DNA from: Tritrichomonas musculus
Taxonomy: Eukaryota; Parabasalia; Tritrichomonadida; Tritrichomonadidae
Assembly (NCBI GenBank): GCA_039105265.1
Contig: JAPFFF010000030.1
Location: 1,612,001-1,676,000, forward strand
Reading direction: 5' to 3'
Length of the DNA: 64,000 nt
The notes under the pieces were generated by a model. It was not told the origin of the DNA. It did no database searches and saw nothing but the letters and a program-made list of their open reading frames with translations. This document shows positions 50,123 through 61,076 of the stretch, piece by piece. Position 1 is the stretch's first letter. Every line of letters begins with the position of its first letter. A program made the position numbers and the translations under genes.

Positions 50123-52756
50123 TTAAATTTCTTCATTTCCTTCTTTTTCACTGGTATCTTTTCTCTTTGCGCATTTTTTGATTATGAAATATTCAGCTAT
50201 CATTAATGCCGCAACAACAACCACACATCCCACAGCAATTCCTATAATTACTCCAATACCAAGTTTATTAGAATCATTTTTACTTCCACTGTTATTTTCT
50301 GAATCATTATCATTATTATTTTCATCATTTTTTGGAAAGTCATCCGTAATTGGAGGAATATCTTCTTTTCTGATCAATTTCAGTTGATAATAATCAACAC
50401 CATCATTTGCAAGAAGATTTGAATTTGATTTCAATTCGCAAACAACTTTTTCAAAGTACTTTGTTGAATTTTCGTCCAATTTTGCGTTCCATTTCTTACA
50501 ATCAAAGAAACCATCGATGAGGATGTATTCTTTTTCCAATTGCATTTTCGGTTCTTCTGGTTCAATGATTGTGAATGATTTTGGTATTGAAGAAAGGTCT
50601 CCTTTTATTATATTTTCATCATTGAAATAGGATCCCATCTGATAAATAATCTCAGCATTGCTTAAATTTGCATTTGATAATGATATTGATGCAGAATGTT
50701 TAATTATTAATGTTTCAGTGATATTTGCAATATTAATATTTGCATCAGTATAGGACTCAACATTTAATTCTTTGAATGCAACACTAGCATAATTATCTAT
50801 ATGTATGTTCAAATTTCCTTTATTCATCAACGTTACTTTTTCAAAGATCAAATTTCCTTCAATATATATATCTAATTCGCCATCGATTATAAAATCTCTT
50901 CTTATTACATGATCTCCATATCTTCCATTTAGGAAAATCAATCCACTCCCCACAACAGAAATATCTATTTCATCATTCTTGGTAATGTCAAATGCAACAT
51001 CTCTAGGATCGTAAAAATTCAAATCACCTGAATAATAATTAATTTGGGCAGAACCAGAATCATGATTTATATCTACAAAAAATTGATTTGGTGACATAAC
51101 ATTATCATAGTTCAATATAACATAGTTTCTTCCAAAATTGTAAAAATAATAATAATCATCATTGGCATTAGAATCAAGTATTACTTTAAGATATTCTGAA
51201 TCAACTTCATTTTGTTTGTTGATATAATTATATTGATTAATATCTGAGATAACATACTTATTTTGCATTGATATTCTATCTATTGCCGGAATATCTTTCA
51301 AAAATCTGCTCCCACAAAACTTTTCAGATTGGTAAAACTTTGGGACAACAACTCTTAAACCATTTCCTATTGGATCGGGACAAATTGGTTCAATGTAATT
51401 TTTATATATTATATGTGAAAAGTTTGTCAAGCCAAAAGCTTCTTTACCAATTAGCATTACATTTCGGTCGAGAATTAATTTTCCTTTGAAGCCAGAGCAA
51501 CCATAAAACGAATATTCTTTAATGACAATAGGAGTATTATAAGTATTTTCGATAGTTACAGAGCCAGTTAATTGTGAGCAATTGTAAAAAGCATTTGAGT
51601 CAATAAAACTTAAAACATTTGGTAAGACCAGGCTCCCTTTCAAATTTTTGCAATTATAAAAGATATCTTTGTGAATATCTCCAAGTCCTTCTAAATTTAA
51701 TACATCTTTATCTAGGATAAGTTTTTGACAATTATAAAAGGCTCCACATTCGATATACTCAATTCCTTCTGGTAAAGTTAATGGTCCAACCAGATTAATA
51801 CATCCATAAAACAAATTTAACGGTATAACCGTTATTTCTTCATTGAATGCTACAACACCATTTATACTAAAGCAATTGCAAAAAGCGTATTCTCCAATAC
51901 TTTTAATTTTTGCAAAATTTTCAAATTTTTCTAATTGCGAACAATTGTAAAAAGCATAACTGCCCACTGTTTCAATTGAATCTGGAAAAGATAATGTTCC
52001 TTTCAATGAAGTACAACAATAAAACGCTCCAAATCTGATTTGTTTGATATCTTTTGTAATGACAATTTGAGAGATATTTGTACATTTTGAAAAAGTTAGT
52101 GCTGAAATAAACTCCCACCATTCTGGAATTTCAATTTGACCTTTCAGGCCTGAACATCCTTCAAAAACACCGGTAGATTCGAAATTGTAACAGTTTGAAA
52201 TATCAAGTTGCCTTAAATTTGAACAATATGCAAAAGCAGCTTTTCCAATCTCTTTAATACTCGCGCCAATTGTCAATTTTCCAGACAGTTCAATGCAACG
52301 ATAAAAAGCTTCGTCACCTATTTTGTTCAATTTTGAAGGGAATTCAATAGAAATAGCCAGTTTGTTGCATTCATAAAATGCACCATCATATATTGTTATT
52401 AAATTTGTTGGAAAATTGATGCTAGTAAGACGTGAACATGATCTAAACGACGAACTACCAATCGTTTGAATTGTTTGTGGCAAAATAATTTCTGTTATTT
52501 TGTTGCATTCTTCGAAGCAAGATGCACTAATTTCAGTAATTTTAGCATTTATCGTTAAGGTTCCTTCAATGCCAGAGCATCCTTCAAATGCACATGACCC
52601 AATAGACTTTATACTTTCAGGAATTACTAGATTTTTGCCTTCTGTTTTCGAACAGCTTTGATATTGGTTAGCTGATATTGATGTCATATCGGTGAAATCA
52701 AATTTATCAGGACATACTGTGTCTGCCAATGCAAATGCAATCAGCGTGAAAAGCAT
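50123..52756 (-). CDS. BspA-like leucine-rich-repeat surface protein, membrane-anchored
   Basis: An 877-residue surface protein. A signal peptide (MLFTLIAFALA) is followed by about 20 LRR_5/BspA (Treponema pallidum-type) repeats at residues 40-460, with the pattern IGxxAFxxCxxLxGxLxIPxSI. A beta-rich region with DYYYFYNFGRNY and NINIANITETL follows, then an Asn/Asp-rich stalk (NDENNNDNDSENN). One transmembrane helix lies near 832-859 (GIGVIIGIAVGCVVVVAALM), and the basic/acidic 18-residue tail faces the cytosol. BspA-like proteins are a very large trichomonad family linked to adhesion. The short tail contains no clear endocytic motif. Confidence 0.93.
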   Translation of the reverse strand: MLFTLIAFALADTVCPDKFDFTDMTSISANQYQSCSKTEGKNLVIPESIKSIGSCAFEGCSGIEGTLTINAKITEISASCFEECNKITEIILPQTIQTIGSSSFRSCSRLTSINFPTNLITIYDGAFYECNKLAISIEFPSKLNKIGDEAFYRCIELSGKLTIGASIKEIGKAAFAYCSNLRQLDISNCYNFESTGVFEGCSGLKGQIEIPEWWEFISALTFSKCTNISQIVITKDIKQIRFGAFYCCTSLKGTLSFPDSIETVGSYAFYNCSQLEKFENFAKIKSIGEYAFCNCFSINGVVAFNEEITVIPLNLFYGCINLVGPLTLPEGIEYIECGAFYNCQKLILDKDVLNLEGLGDIHKDIFYNCKNLKGSLVLPNVLSFIDSNAFYNCSQLTGSVTIENTYNTPIVIKEYSFYGCSGFKGKLILDRNVMLIGKEAFGLTNFSHIIYKNYIEPICPDPIGNGLRVVVPKFYQSEKFCGSRFLKDIPAIDRISMQNKYVISDINQYNYINKQNEVDSEYLKVILDSNANDDYYYFYNFGRNYVILNYDNVMSPNQFFVDINHDSGSAQINYYSGDLNFYDPRDVAFDITKNDEIDISVVGSGLIFLNGRYGDHVIRRDFIIDGELDIYIEGNLIFEKVTLMNKGNLNIHIDNYASVAFKELNVESYTDANINIANITETLIIKHSASISLSNANLSNAEIIYQMGSYFNDENIIKGDLSSIPKSFTIIEPEEPKMQLEKEYILIDGFFDCKKWNAKLDENSTKYFEKVVCELKSNSNLLANDGVDYYQLKLIRKEDIPPITDDFPKNDENNNDNDSENNSGSKNDSNKLGIGVIIGIAVGCVVVVAALMIAEYFIIKKCAKRKDTSEKEGNEEI

Positions 52757-53527
52757 TTAAATATGAATTGAAAGTGATATGATTTCTTTATTCTTAAATT
52801 CAATATTGAAAAAAAAGGAACAAATTCTTCTCAATTAATTCAAAAAAAGAGAAGTAAAAAAAATTTGAAATATCTCAATTCAAATTGCTTATCTTAAATA
52901 TCAATTCCAACTGGCTATAAAATTAAAAAGGTTTCTGTATGCAATTGATTTAATTGGAACAAGTCAAAAAGTAATTTTGAGTTCTATTAAATAAACCTAT
53001 GAAAATTCCAAAATCAATTGAAATGTCATGTTGAACTTGTTAAAGGAACCTTAAATATAAACATTATATATTTTTTATGATATTATTACCTTAAACATAT
53101 AATCAAAAAACAAATTTTGCAAAAAGATGGTTCAAATTAAGCTAAATTACACAAGCTACAATAGCTAAATACATAAAGAAATATAAATGCATAATCTTAT
53201 GAATTTCCATAAAATCATCTTTGCTTAATTGATTTTCTTTAGTTAGTAGCTGTAAATCTTTGGTTAAAATATGATTAAGTGACAATTTGCTAGTTTTAAT
53301 TTTTATAAGTATTTAACAGCCAGAGATATTCTCATATAATTATTTAGGCCATTTTGAAAGTCATTTAATTCATAGAGCTTTTTTGCTATGATAACTTCTT
53401 AGGTTCTTGGTAATGGGATTTCTTTGGGCTTATTAACTTACTTAATGCTAAAATTTCCATTTGAAGTTTAAGTGATTCATTGATATAACTTAAATTACAA
53501 ATCTCCAATACAATTAATAAAGCAATT

Positions 53528-53569
<42 letters not shown>

Positions 53570-54020
53570 ATTAATATTTACAGCTTATATTTACAAAAAT
53601 ATAATTTATAAGAATTAAAACGAAATTTAATAGTATTTTCATCACTATTAAGGTACAAATCCAGTACGTTTAGTAACCGCAATTTTTTTTGACATTCTCA
53701 AAGAATAAGATGACATGTTAAATAAAAAACGATTATTTTCATTCATTTCATATAACATGTCATAATGTTTATTTAAATTGTAAAATAAGTGTCAAAAACA
53801 AACCTAGTCAATTTAAACTTTTTCAGAGACATGCAACTATTCAAATAATAAACGTTCTCCTATTCAAAAAATAACGTTCTGGATTTGTACCTTAAATAAA
53901 ATATGTTGCTTGATAAAAATTTGAATAGAATCTAACAAAAAATTCAATTCATTTTGAATAATCATTCAAAAAAATTACTCAAAAAGTTTAATACAATTTA
54001 ACAAATTCAATTTTTAGATA
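52757..54020. other. Intergenic DNA with poly(T) tract and a MITE
   Basis: No gene. It holds a T run of about 40 bases (53529-53568), then the small inverted-repeat element described separately. The two genes on either side diverge from this region. Confidence 0.6.
53649..53895. mobile_element. 247-bp MITE with TTAA ends
   Basis: Inverted ends TTAAGGTACAAATCCAG (53649-53665) and its complement (53879-53895); similarity continues for about 5 more bases with one mismatch. Between them there is no coding sequence. TTAA at both outer edges could be a piggyBac-type TTAA duplication, or TA ends of a mariner-type element; the sequence does not decide. Confidence 0.75.
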
Positions 54021-55283
54021 ATGATTTTTTCAAGAAAACTAAACCCATTTGAAAAATCTTGTCTTACTTCAGATGAATTCATTCTTTTTTCATTAGAGGT
54101 AGAAAATCCTACATTTATTCCTTCAATAGTTAATAATCTTAAAAAAGCAATTTATGCTTTTAACTATAAAATTCAAGGAGATGAACTAATATATACACCA
54201 GGAGAAATTGAAGTTCATTCACTTCCAAAACATATTAAAACATGTCAAACTTCGAGTTTATATTGTGATGAACATTTATTAAATAAATATTCGAACGGAT
54301 TGGCTGCAATTGCAGCTAATGATCGTATTATTACAGTAACAGTGTCCCATATGCTTTATGATGGCGGCTTTTTTGTTGATCTTTACAATCATCTTTTTGA
54401 TGATCCAAACCACTCCTACTATTTCCAGTCAGATCCCGAACGATTTGTTACATACAAACTACGAGATATGTTTACAGAAGAACTCAAAAGGAAAAATTTG
54501 AATTTTTTATATCAACAACATTTATCAAATTACAAATCACTCCAATCGATTCCATTTAGTGCAACTATTGATGCAGATGCTGCAGGCAACCCTCGATGCG
54601 TTTCCCACATCTGCAACATTCCAGCCAAAGATTTACACTTTTCGAAAAGCAAAATGAGCCTGAGCGACATGTACTGGACGATGCTTCCGCTGACGTGCAT
54701 GGCGTTCAACGACTCAGGAATCGAAGATTTAGGAATCCTGACGTGCGTTGACATGCGAAAGTTTTATGGCTCACAAAAAGTGAATCGACTGGTTGGCTTG
54801 AATTTCATCGAATTGTTTCTGTCGATCGGCGGAGTTGATCCAAAAATGACAGTTCGACAAGTTGGCCAGATGTTTCGAAACAAGTTCAACGAAATGAGAA
54901 ATGATGGCACTTTTTACGGCGCATTGTTAAACATGGATAACGGTTATCCATCAATTAAAAACCGCCTTTTGGCCGAGATATCAAATGTTGGACGATTTGA
55001 GGCCAAAAAGCCAATTTCTGACGTCTTCATCCAGCAGTCGTTGAACAGCAAAGACGCGGAGTGGATTGCCGGATTCTCGTCATTCTCGAGGGACGTGCAC
55101 GGAGAGAACACAGTGACAATCAGGCTTGAGCGGGCGCAAACGGCACTGAACAACCTGGATGGCGAAATCATGACGCAATCATTTGTTCACTCGATGAGAG
55201 ATATTCCACCAGACGTTTCTATTTTGAAAGCATATGATGAAATCCGCTCATTCCAGAACAAAGTCAGGCAGAGTAAGGCATAA
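54021..55283 (+). CDS. CoA-dependent acyltransferase-like protein (HxxxDG motif)
   Basis: A 420-residue soluble protein with the active-site motif HMLYDGG (HxxxDG) near residue 112. This is the signature of the chloramphenicol acetyltransferase/condensation/alcohol acetyltransferase superfamily, which moves acyl groups between thioesters and alcohols or amines. Further family-like features are a DMYWTMLPL helix near 215 and CVDMRKFYGSQKVNRLVGLNF near 240-260, the structural segment after the second half-domain begins. The His and Asp of the motif are both present. The substrate is unknown. Sequence from about 54590 to 55220 is visibly richer in GC than the gene's first third, a curious internal change. 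Confidence 0.72.
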   Translation: MIFSRKLNPFEKSCLTSDEFILFSLEVENPTFIPSIVNNLKKAIYAFNYKIQGDELIYTPGEIEVHSLPKHIKTCQTSSLYCDEHLLNKYSNGLAAIAANDRIITVTVSHMLYDGGFFVDLYNHLFDDPNHSYYFQSDPERFVTYKLRDMFTEELKRKNLNFLYQQHLSNYKSLQSIPFSATIDADAAGNPRCVSHICNIPAKDLHFSKSKMSLSDMYWTMLPLTCMAFNDSGIEDLGILTCVDMRKFYGSQKVNRLVGLNFIELFLSIGGVDPKMTVRQVGQMFRNKFNEMRNDGTFYGALLNMDNGYPSIKNRLLAEISNVGRFEAKKPISDVFIQQSLNSKDAEWIAGFSSFSRDVHGENTVTIRLERAQTALNNLDGEIMTQSFVHSMRDIPPDVSILKAYDEIRSFQNKVRQSKA

Positions 55284-55605
55284 TAAAAATTATATTAGGA
55301 AAAATAATAACATTCATTGTATTAAAAAAAACAGTTATGATTATCTTCTCTTTTAACATAAAATATTTATCATAATTATATATAATATATAATAAGCTTT
55401 TTTTTTTTATTTTAAATTAAAAATGTTTTTGTCATATAATATTTTAATATAATGTAATTTTAAATAAATTAATTATAAATAATATATATCAAAAATAATA
55501 TAAGTATTATAATCCTTTTATTTTAAGATATTTATATTTTTTTTTTATTTAATGATTCAAATAATTCAATGAGTTATCACAAAAAAAAATAGTTTTTTTA
55601 TAGAT
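55284..55605. other. Short AT-rich intergenic DNA
   Basis: About 320 bases of A/T runs with no supported feature before the next gene. Confidence 0.6.
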
Positions 55606-58161
55606 ATGACTAATTTATCAATTACTCAGTCTAACCAAGAGAAAAGCTATTTTAAATTAATTTTAAAATCAGAAGAATTTCCTCTGATATCTGATTTTCC
55701 ATATATCTCTGATGTTAATCCAACAATTTATTCACAATTATTATCAGATCATCGCTATTTCATCAAATCAAATGTTAAAAAGGAAGTTGTTCAATCATTT
55801 ATCAATCACTGGGTGAACAGAGAAATTCCAGATATTAACGTTACTAATATTACAGATTATATCCAGCTCAGCCAAGAATTTGATAGGATGACTGACTTAG
55901 TCAAAATGTTTCTAAACCATACTTCAAACGTTTCGATTTCCACGTTACTACACAAAGCAAAGAAACTCAAAAAAAGAATCAAATCTCGAAACAAAGTTAT
56001 TCAATTATTTGACAAGAATTACAACAGCTTAATAGACAGCTTTTTCAACAGCGATGGAATAAAAACCACACAAGAATTCAATGAATTCAAATCCAAGCTA
56101 TTTAAAGCAAGCTTAAAAAGTGAATTCAATTCGAATGATATATCCTCTGAAAAAGTTTTAAATGTAAACGGCATTCAATATCTTTTGAATGAAAAAGAAA
56201 AAACCGCTGGCGTTTTAGAAGTATTTTCATTTGAAAGTTACATTTTTATTCCACGCTCTGTTATTTATGATTCAGAAGAGTTTTTGGTCACGAAAATTCT
56301 CGAAAATTCATTTTGTGAGGACCAAATTGTGACGACCATTGAATTTCCAGAAGATTCTGAATTGAAAGAAATAGAGAAGAATGCATTTTTGAACTCTCAA
56401 ATTGAAACTATTGAGATACCAAAACACGTTACAAAAATTTGTGAGTCAGCTTTTTCATACTGCAATTCACTTTTTGAAGTAACTTTTTGTGAGGGCTCAG
56501 AATTGAAAACAATTGAGAAGGATGCCTTTTTCTATTCATTTATTGACACACTTTTTATTCCATCGAGTGTGGAAGAACTAAAGAAAGGTTGGTGCTCTGG
56601 GATGAATTCGCTATATACAATCGTTGTCGTGCCAAATGATAAAGAAAATGTCACTTTATACGACGACAAATTGTTGCTTGGAAAGTCATTCCTTGACAGT
56701 GATGAATTTGACATTCTTCTTCTGGCATGCCGTGATGTTGAAGAAGTAAAAGTGCCGTCTTTCGTGAAGCGAATTGCACCACACGCATTTAGCGGATGCG
56801 AATCACTTGAAACTCTTGAATTCTCAGAACACTCACAACTTCAAATAATCGAAGAATTAGCCTTTGCATATTCAGCACTCACTACAATCGACATTCCTCC
56901 ACAAGTGACGAGCATTGAATCTGAAGCATTCTTGTGTTGTTCGAGTCTAAAAGTTGTAACTTTTTCAGAGGACTCAGAATTGAAATCAATTGGAAAATTC
57001 GCTTTTTCTGAATCATCGATTGAAAAACTCGTCATTCCATCAAGCGTGATTGTGTTCGGAAAGGCTTGGTGCAACGGAACTGAAAACTTGACAGAAATAG
57101 AAATCATTAGAAATCAAAGAGAGAATGTCATTTTGTATAATAACGAAATCTTGGTTGGAAAATCAAATCTAGAAAGTCCTGACTTTGACGTCCTTCTTTT
57201 TGCACGTCGTGATATTGAAAAAGTGACAATTCCATCGTTTATAAAGATAATTGATTCATTCTCGTTTGACAGTTGCAACATGCTTAATCAGATTAGTTTT
57301 GCTGACAACTCAAAATTGCAAATAATTGGAAATTCAGCATTTTACAACTGTTGCTTCGATGCCATTACGATTCCTTCTCAGGTTGTTGAAATGAGAAAGC
57401 GCTCATTCCAGTGTTGCAATAAACTTGAAAGAATTGAATTTGACCATCATTCTGAATTGAAAAGAATTGGAAAATACGTCTTTGCACACAGTTCCATTCA
57501 AACGATTTCAATTCCATCCAAAGTCGAAGATATCGGTGCGAGTTGGTGCTTCAATGCGAACTTCTTAGAAACAGTTAAAATTGGTCCGAATAATCAAAAC
57601 TTCATTCAGAATGGCCCATTCACAATTAACAAGTCTGAGAGTGGAAACTTTGACACAATTAATCTGGTCAATAAAAACGTAATTTTGACTAAGATTCCAG
57701 CGTTCATAAGAAAAATCGATTCATATTCATTCACAAACTGCCACAAGTTGAAAACTGTTGAATTTGAGAAGGATTCAAAACTTGAGTTGATCGGCGAAAA
57801 CGCTTTCGAGAGTTCTTCGATCATTGAAGTTTCAATTCCGCCTCACGTGAAAAGTATCAAAAAATACGCATTCTCCGATTGCGCTAGTCTTGAAAGCGTC
57901 ACTTTTTCTAATGATTCAAAATTGAGATTTATTTTCCCATTCGCTTTCTATAGAACTGGAATTAAGGAAGTCATATTTCCATCGTCTTTGGTCCACATCG
58001 GCGCCTTTGCATTCTCTCATTGTCATGAACTTCAAATTGTTGAAATTCCTGAAAATTCTGAATTGGCTTACATTAATAGCGATGCTTTTAATAAGTCACC
58101 AGTGATATTTGTTATGATACCAGCCAAATTGATAAATCTCGCATCTCTACTGGGAGAATAA
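55606..58161 (+). CDS. Intracellular-type BspA-like LRR protein with BTB-like N-domain, 851 aa
   Basis: No signal peptide. The first 110 residues have the BTB-like pattern found at the start of many trichomonad LRR proteins (VNPTIYSQLLSDHRYFIKS, VVQSFINHWVNREIPDINV). A helical linker follows (LHKAKKLKKRIKSRNKV). From about 190 there are some 25 LRR_5 repeats of 20-23 residues with cores like IPSSVxxIxxxAFxxCxxLxxVxF and SKLxxIGxxAF. There is no transmembrane segment, so a cytosolic scaffold role is likelier than adhesion. It is a paralogue of the convergent gene at 58424-60604, with matching N-domain and linker. Confidence 0.9.
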   Translation: MTNLSITQSNQEKSYFKLILKSEEFPLISDFPYISDVNPTIYSQLLSDHRYFIKSNVKKEVVQSFINHWVNREIPDINVTNITDYIQLSQEFDRMTDLVKMFLNHTSNVSISTLLHKAKKLKKRIKSRNKVIQLFDKNYNSLIDSFFNSDGIKTTQEFNEFKSKLFKASLKSEFNSNDISSEKVLNVNGIQYLLNEKEKTAGVLEVFSFESYIFIPRSVIYDSEEFLVTKILENSFCEDQIVTTIEFPEDSELKEIEKNAFLNSQIETIEIPKHVTKICESAFSYCNSLFEVTFCEGSELKTIEKDAFFYSFIDTLFIPSSVEELKKGWCSGMNSLYTIVVVPNDKENVTLYDDKLLLGKSFLDSDEFDILLLACRDVEEVKVPSFVKRIAPHAFSGCESLETLEFSEHSQLQIIEELAFAYSALTTIDIPPQVTSIESEAFLCCSSLKVVTFSEDSELKSIGKFAFSESSIEKLVIPSSVIVFGKAWCNGTENLTEIEIIRNQRENVILYNNEILVGKSNLESPDFDVLLFARRDIEKVTIPSFIKIIDSFSFDSCNMLNQISFADNSKLQIIGNSAFYNCCFDAITIPSQVVEMRKRSFQCCNKLERIEFDHHSELKRIGKYVFAHSSIQTISIPSKVEDIGASWCFNANFLETVKIGPNNQNFIQNGPFTINKSESGNFDTINLVNKNVILTKIPAFIRKIDSYSFTNCHKLKTVEFEKDSKLELIGENAFESSSIIEVSIPPHVKSIKKYAFSDCASLESVTFSNDSKLRFIFPFAFYRTGIKEVIFPSSLVHIGAFAFSHCHELQIVEIPENSELAYINSDAFNKSPVIFVMIPAKLINLASLLGE

Positions 58162-58423
58162 TTAATATAACTCATTAATTTAATAAAGATATTTTATTTA
58201 TAATTTACAATATTTGCAAATTGTATACTTGAATATTTTAGTAATTTATTTTGTTTTAATGAGAGAAAAAATTTAATATCATATCATAATCATGTTTTTA
58301 ACAATAATTCCAAATTTTAATAACCAATTCTAATTATTTATAAGTGATAAAGGTAGAATGATAAAATAAAAATTCTTATTTTATTTTATTTTTTTTTTTT
58401 AATATTAATCATGTATAAATTAA

Positions 58424-60604
58424 TCATTTCTGAATATAAATAAAACCATGCGGTGACATTAAAATGGCATTTGTTGAATTTTGGAACATGTCACTTCTAA
58501 TCATTGTCAACTGTGAATTTTCATTAATTTCGATTATCTGAAGACTATAACAATTAGCGAAAGCATTTTCCCCAATTTCACATACGCTAGAAGGAATCAA
58601 AACAGATGTAATTTCAGTGTAATTAAACGCTCCTTTATCAATAAATTTTAAATGACAATCCTCTTTGAAGTCAACATATTTAAGGCTTTGGCAAAACTCA
58701 AAAGCATATTTTCCAATTCTTTTTAAACTAGAAGGAAATTCAATACTTCTTATTGAAATTTGATAAAATGCCAATTTTTTAATCAGCAGTAATTCAGAAT
58801 CTTCAGCAAATTCAATTTTTCTCATACTTCTATTGCAATAAAAAGCCATGGTGCTGATTTCTTTAACATGCTTAGGAATGGAGATATTTTTAATTGAAAT
58901 ACTAGATAAACCGTTTCTTTCAATTATTTCCAATTTTGAATCATCAGAAAATTCAATATTTTTGAGATTTTTACACTCACAAAAAGCTGCACCCGCAATT
59001 TTTTTGATGAAAGAAGGAATTGTCACTTTTTTCATATTTCTTGGTGCAAAAATAATGGTGTCATAAACGTCACCACTTGATTCAGATCTTCCAACAATTA
59101 ATCCATTGTCAAGATAAGCGAAATTGGATGATTTCGGACTAATTCTCACATCAATTAAGTTCGGAGTTTCTTCACACCATCTGGATTTAAGTTCAATTAT
59201 AGTTGAAGGAATTGAAAGGCTTTGAATGTTAGTTTCACAAAAAGCTTTCTTTTCAATTGTTAACAGTTTTGAATCTTCAGAAAAAGTGACTTTTTCAAGA
59301 TCATTACATTCAAAAAATGCTCCTTCTTCTATGATTGTAACATGAGACGGAATTGAAATACTCTTAATGGAACAGTGGCCAAAAGAATAGTTGCCAATTG
59401 ACTCCAGTTTTGAATCTTCAGAAAAAGTGACTTCATAAAGATTTCCAAAACCGAAGAATGCTGAAGGCCCAATTCTCCTTATAAATGATGGAATTATAAT
59501 TGACTCATAAATACCGCTATAACTGATAAGGACATCAAATCTAGAACGGTTAGGATTCGTTTTTCCAAGAAGAAATTTATCTAAATAAATCTTATAAAAA
59601 TTTCTTTCAAAAGGAAATTTTTTTTGATCTGCCACTTTTTGATCACTTGAACAAAAACAATCTTTATTTTCTTCAACACTTGGCGGAAGTTCTAATGAAT
59701 TTAATTGAGAACTTCCAAATTCATCTTCTCCAGTTGCTTTCAATTTTTCTGAATCCTCAGAAAAAGTGGCATATAAAAGAGGCGGACAAAAAAGATCTCT
59801 TGTGGAAATTTGTGTAACATGCTTTGGTGTCCAGATAGAGAACAGTGATAAACAGATTAATGATTCATCATCAAGTATCTTCAAAACAGAGCCTCCTTCA
59901 AATTTGACTTCTGAAATATCCGACTTTTTGAATGCTTCTTTGTGAATATTTGTAACCACATATTCTTGTGATTCGTGAATGACAAATTTTGGTATTGCCA
60001 CATCATAGTCATTTGATAAATAACACCCTACAATTCCTGCTGTTTTTTCATCTTCATTCAATGAATAAAATAAACCGTTTTCATTCAAAATTTTTCGAGT
60101 TAATAAGTAAACTAACTCAACTTTTTCTTTAATGCATGATTGATACAATTTAAATTGTAAGTATGAATCTAGAAAAGAATTCACAGATATTCTGTCTTCA
60201 TTGAATAAATATTGAATGATTTTCTGATAGTTTTCTGTTGTTTGCGAGAAAGTGGACTGCATTGATTGTAATTTGGCTTTTAATTCTTGGTTCTCAAAGA
60301 AAAGTTGTGAAATTGGACTTTGCCTTTTAAATATTTGAATTAGGTTTTCCATAAATTCAAATTCCTGACTTAAATCTTCGTATTCTGATATATTTACAAT
60401 TGTAATTTTAGGCGTTTTATTATAAACCCAATAATCGATAAAAGATTGACATACACTTTCACGAACATTTGATTTGATCTTATATTTCTTTTGTGTCATT
60501 AATTTTGAATATATATCTTGATTAATATCAGTCAAAAAATGAAAATTTGAAGGAATGGAGAATATTGTAGATCTTAAATGTATAAAAAGTCTTTCATCGT
60601 CCAT
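58424..60604 (-). CDS. Intracellular-type BspA-like LRR protein, 726 aa, paralogue
   Basis: Same layout as the neighbour at 55606: a BTB-like N-domain (INQDIYSKLMTQKKYKIKS, VCQSFIDYWVYNKTPKITI), a coiled linker (LKAKLQSMQSTFSQTTENY) and LRR_5 repeats to the end. The start is set at 60604 (MDDERLF) because the longer frame begins with TTG and this ATG aligns with the paralogue's N-domain. One repeat block near residues 295-320 (KVADQKKFPFERNFYKIYL) is more divergent. There is no signal peptide or membrane helix. The two genes face each other with about 260 bases between stops, suggesting an inverted local duplication. Confidence 0.9.
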   Translation of the reverse strand: MDDERLFIHLRSTIFSIPSNFHFLTDINQDIYSKLMTQKKYKIKSNVRESVCQSFIDYWVYNKTPKITIVNISEYEDLSQEFEFMENLIQIFKRQSPISQLFFENQELKAKLQSMQSTFSQTTENYQKIIQYLFNEDRISVNSFLDSYLQFKLYQSCIKEKVELVYLLTRKILNENGLFYSLNEDEKTAGIVGCYLSNDYDVAIPKFVIHESQEYVVTNIHKEAFKKSDISEVKFEGGSVLKILDDESLICLSLFSIWTPKHVTQISTRDLFCPPLLYATFSEDSEKLKATGEDEFGSSQLNSLELPPSVEENKDCFCSSDQKVADQKKFPFERNFYKIYLDKFLLGKTNPNRSRFDVLISYSGIYESIIIPSFIRRIGPSAFFGFGNLYEVTFSEDSKLESIGNYSFGHCSIKSISIPSHVTIIEEGAFFECNDLEKVTFSEDSKLLTIEKKAFCETNIQSLSIPSTIIELKSRWCEETPNLIDVRISPKSSNFAYLDNGLIVGRSESSGDVYDTIIFAPRNMKKVTIPSFIKKIAGAAFCECKNLKNIEFSDDSKLEIIERNGLSSISIKNISIPKHVKEISTMAFYCNRSMRKIEFAEDSELLLIKKLAFYQISIRSIEFPSSLKRIGKYAFEFCQSLKYVDFKEDCHLKFIDKGAFNYTEITSVLIPSSVCEIGENAFANCYSLQIIEINENSQLTMIRSDMFQNSTNAILMSPHGFIYIQK

Positions 60605-60824
60605 TGTCTCTATTCTTTTAAAACTATAAAAAATATTTTTTTTTAAATTTAACAAAAATATTCAAAAGTTGAAATACCACTAAAATTTTGTGAAGAAAAT
60701 GCGAAGATGCATATCATAAAATTTAAATAACATTATTCCATCATTTAAATTATATATAATTATTCATAACCTATTCTTTATCCTTTGTTTTTCTTCTTTG
60801 CATTCACCAAATGATTGACTCTGA

Positions 60825-61076
60825 ATGAAAGCATTTGTTATGATCTACAATAATTCGCTTTCTAGAAAAGCTCCACCAGTAATTGGTGTTGCAGTAGCTG
60901 GAATTATAACTTGGCTCAATGATATAAAACGAGAAAAAATAGAGCTTGCAATTGATGATTGGATTTCTAGTTTTTTAAATGATGAGCAATTGCCAAATAT
61001 AAGCTTTTATATTAAAGATAAACAGTTGCTAAAAAAGTCTTTTCAAATACATTGCATTCAACTAATTCACAGATGA
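60825..61076 (+). CDS. Small open frame of uncertain status, 83 aa
   Basis: It begins at an ATG and reads MKAFVMIYNNSLSRKAPPV, then an Ala/Val/Ile stretch and a helical segment with basic and acidic residues. The composition is protein-like, but no motif is recognised and the length is short. It ends about 115 bases before a tRNA gene. It could be a real small gene or a fragment. Confidence 0.3.
   Translation: MKAFVMIYNNSLSRKAPPVIGVAVAGIITWLNDIKREKIELAIDDWISSFLNDEQLPNISFYIKDKQLLKKSFQIHCIQLIHR

Noticed and set aside
55606-60604. Antisense open frames inside the two LRR genes
   Set aside because: They are shadows of the repeated LRR codons on the other strand and lack their own features.
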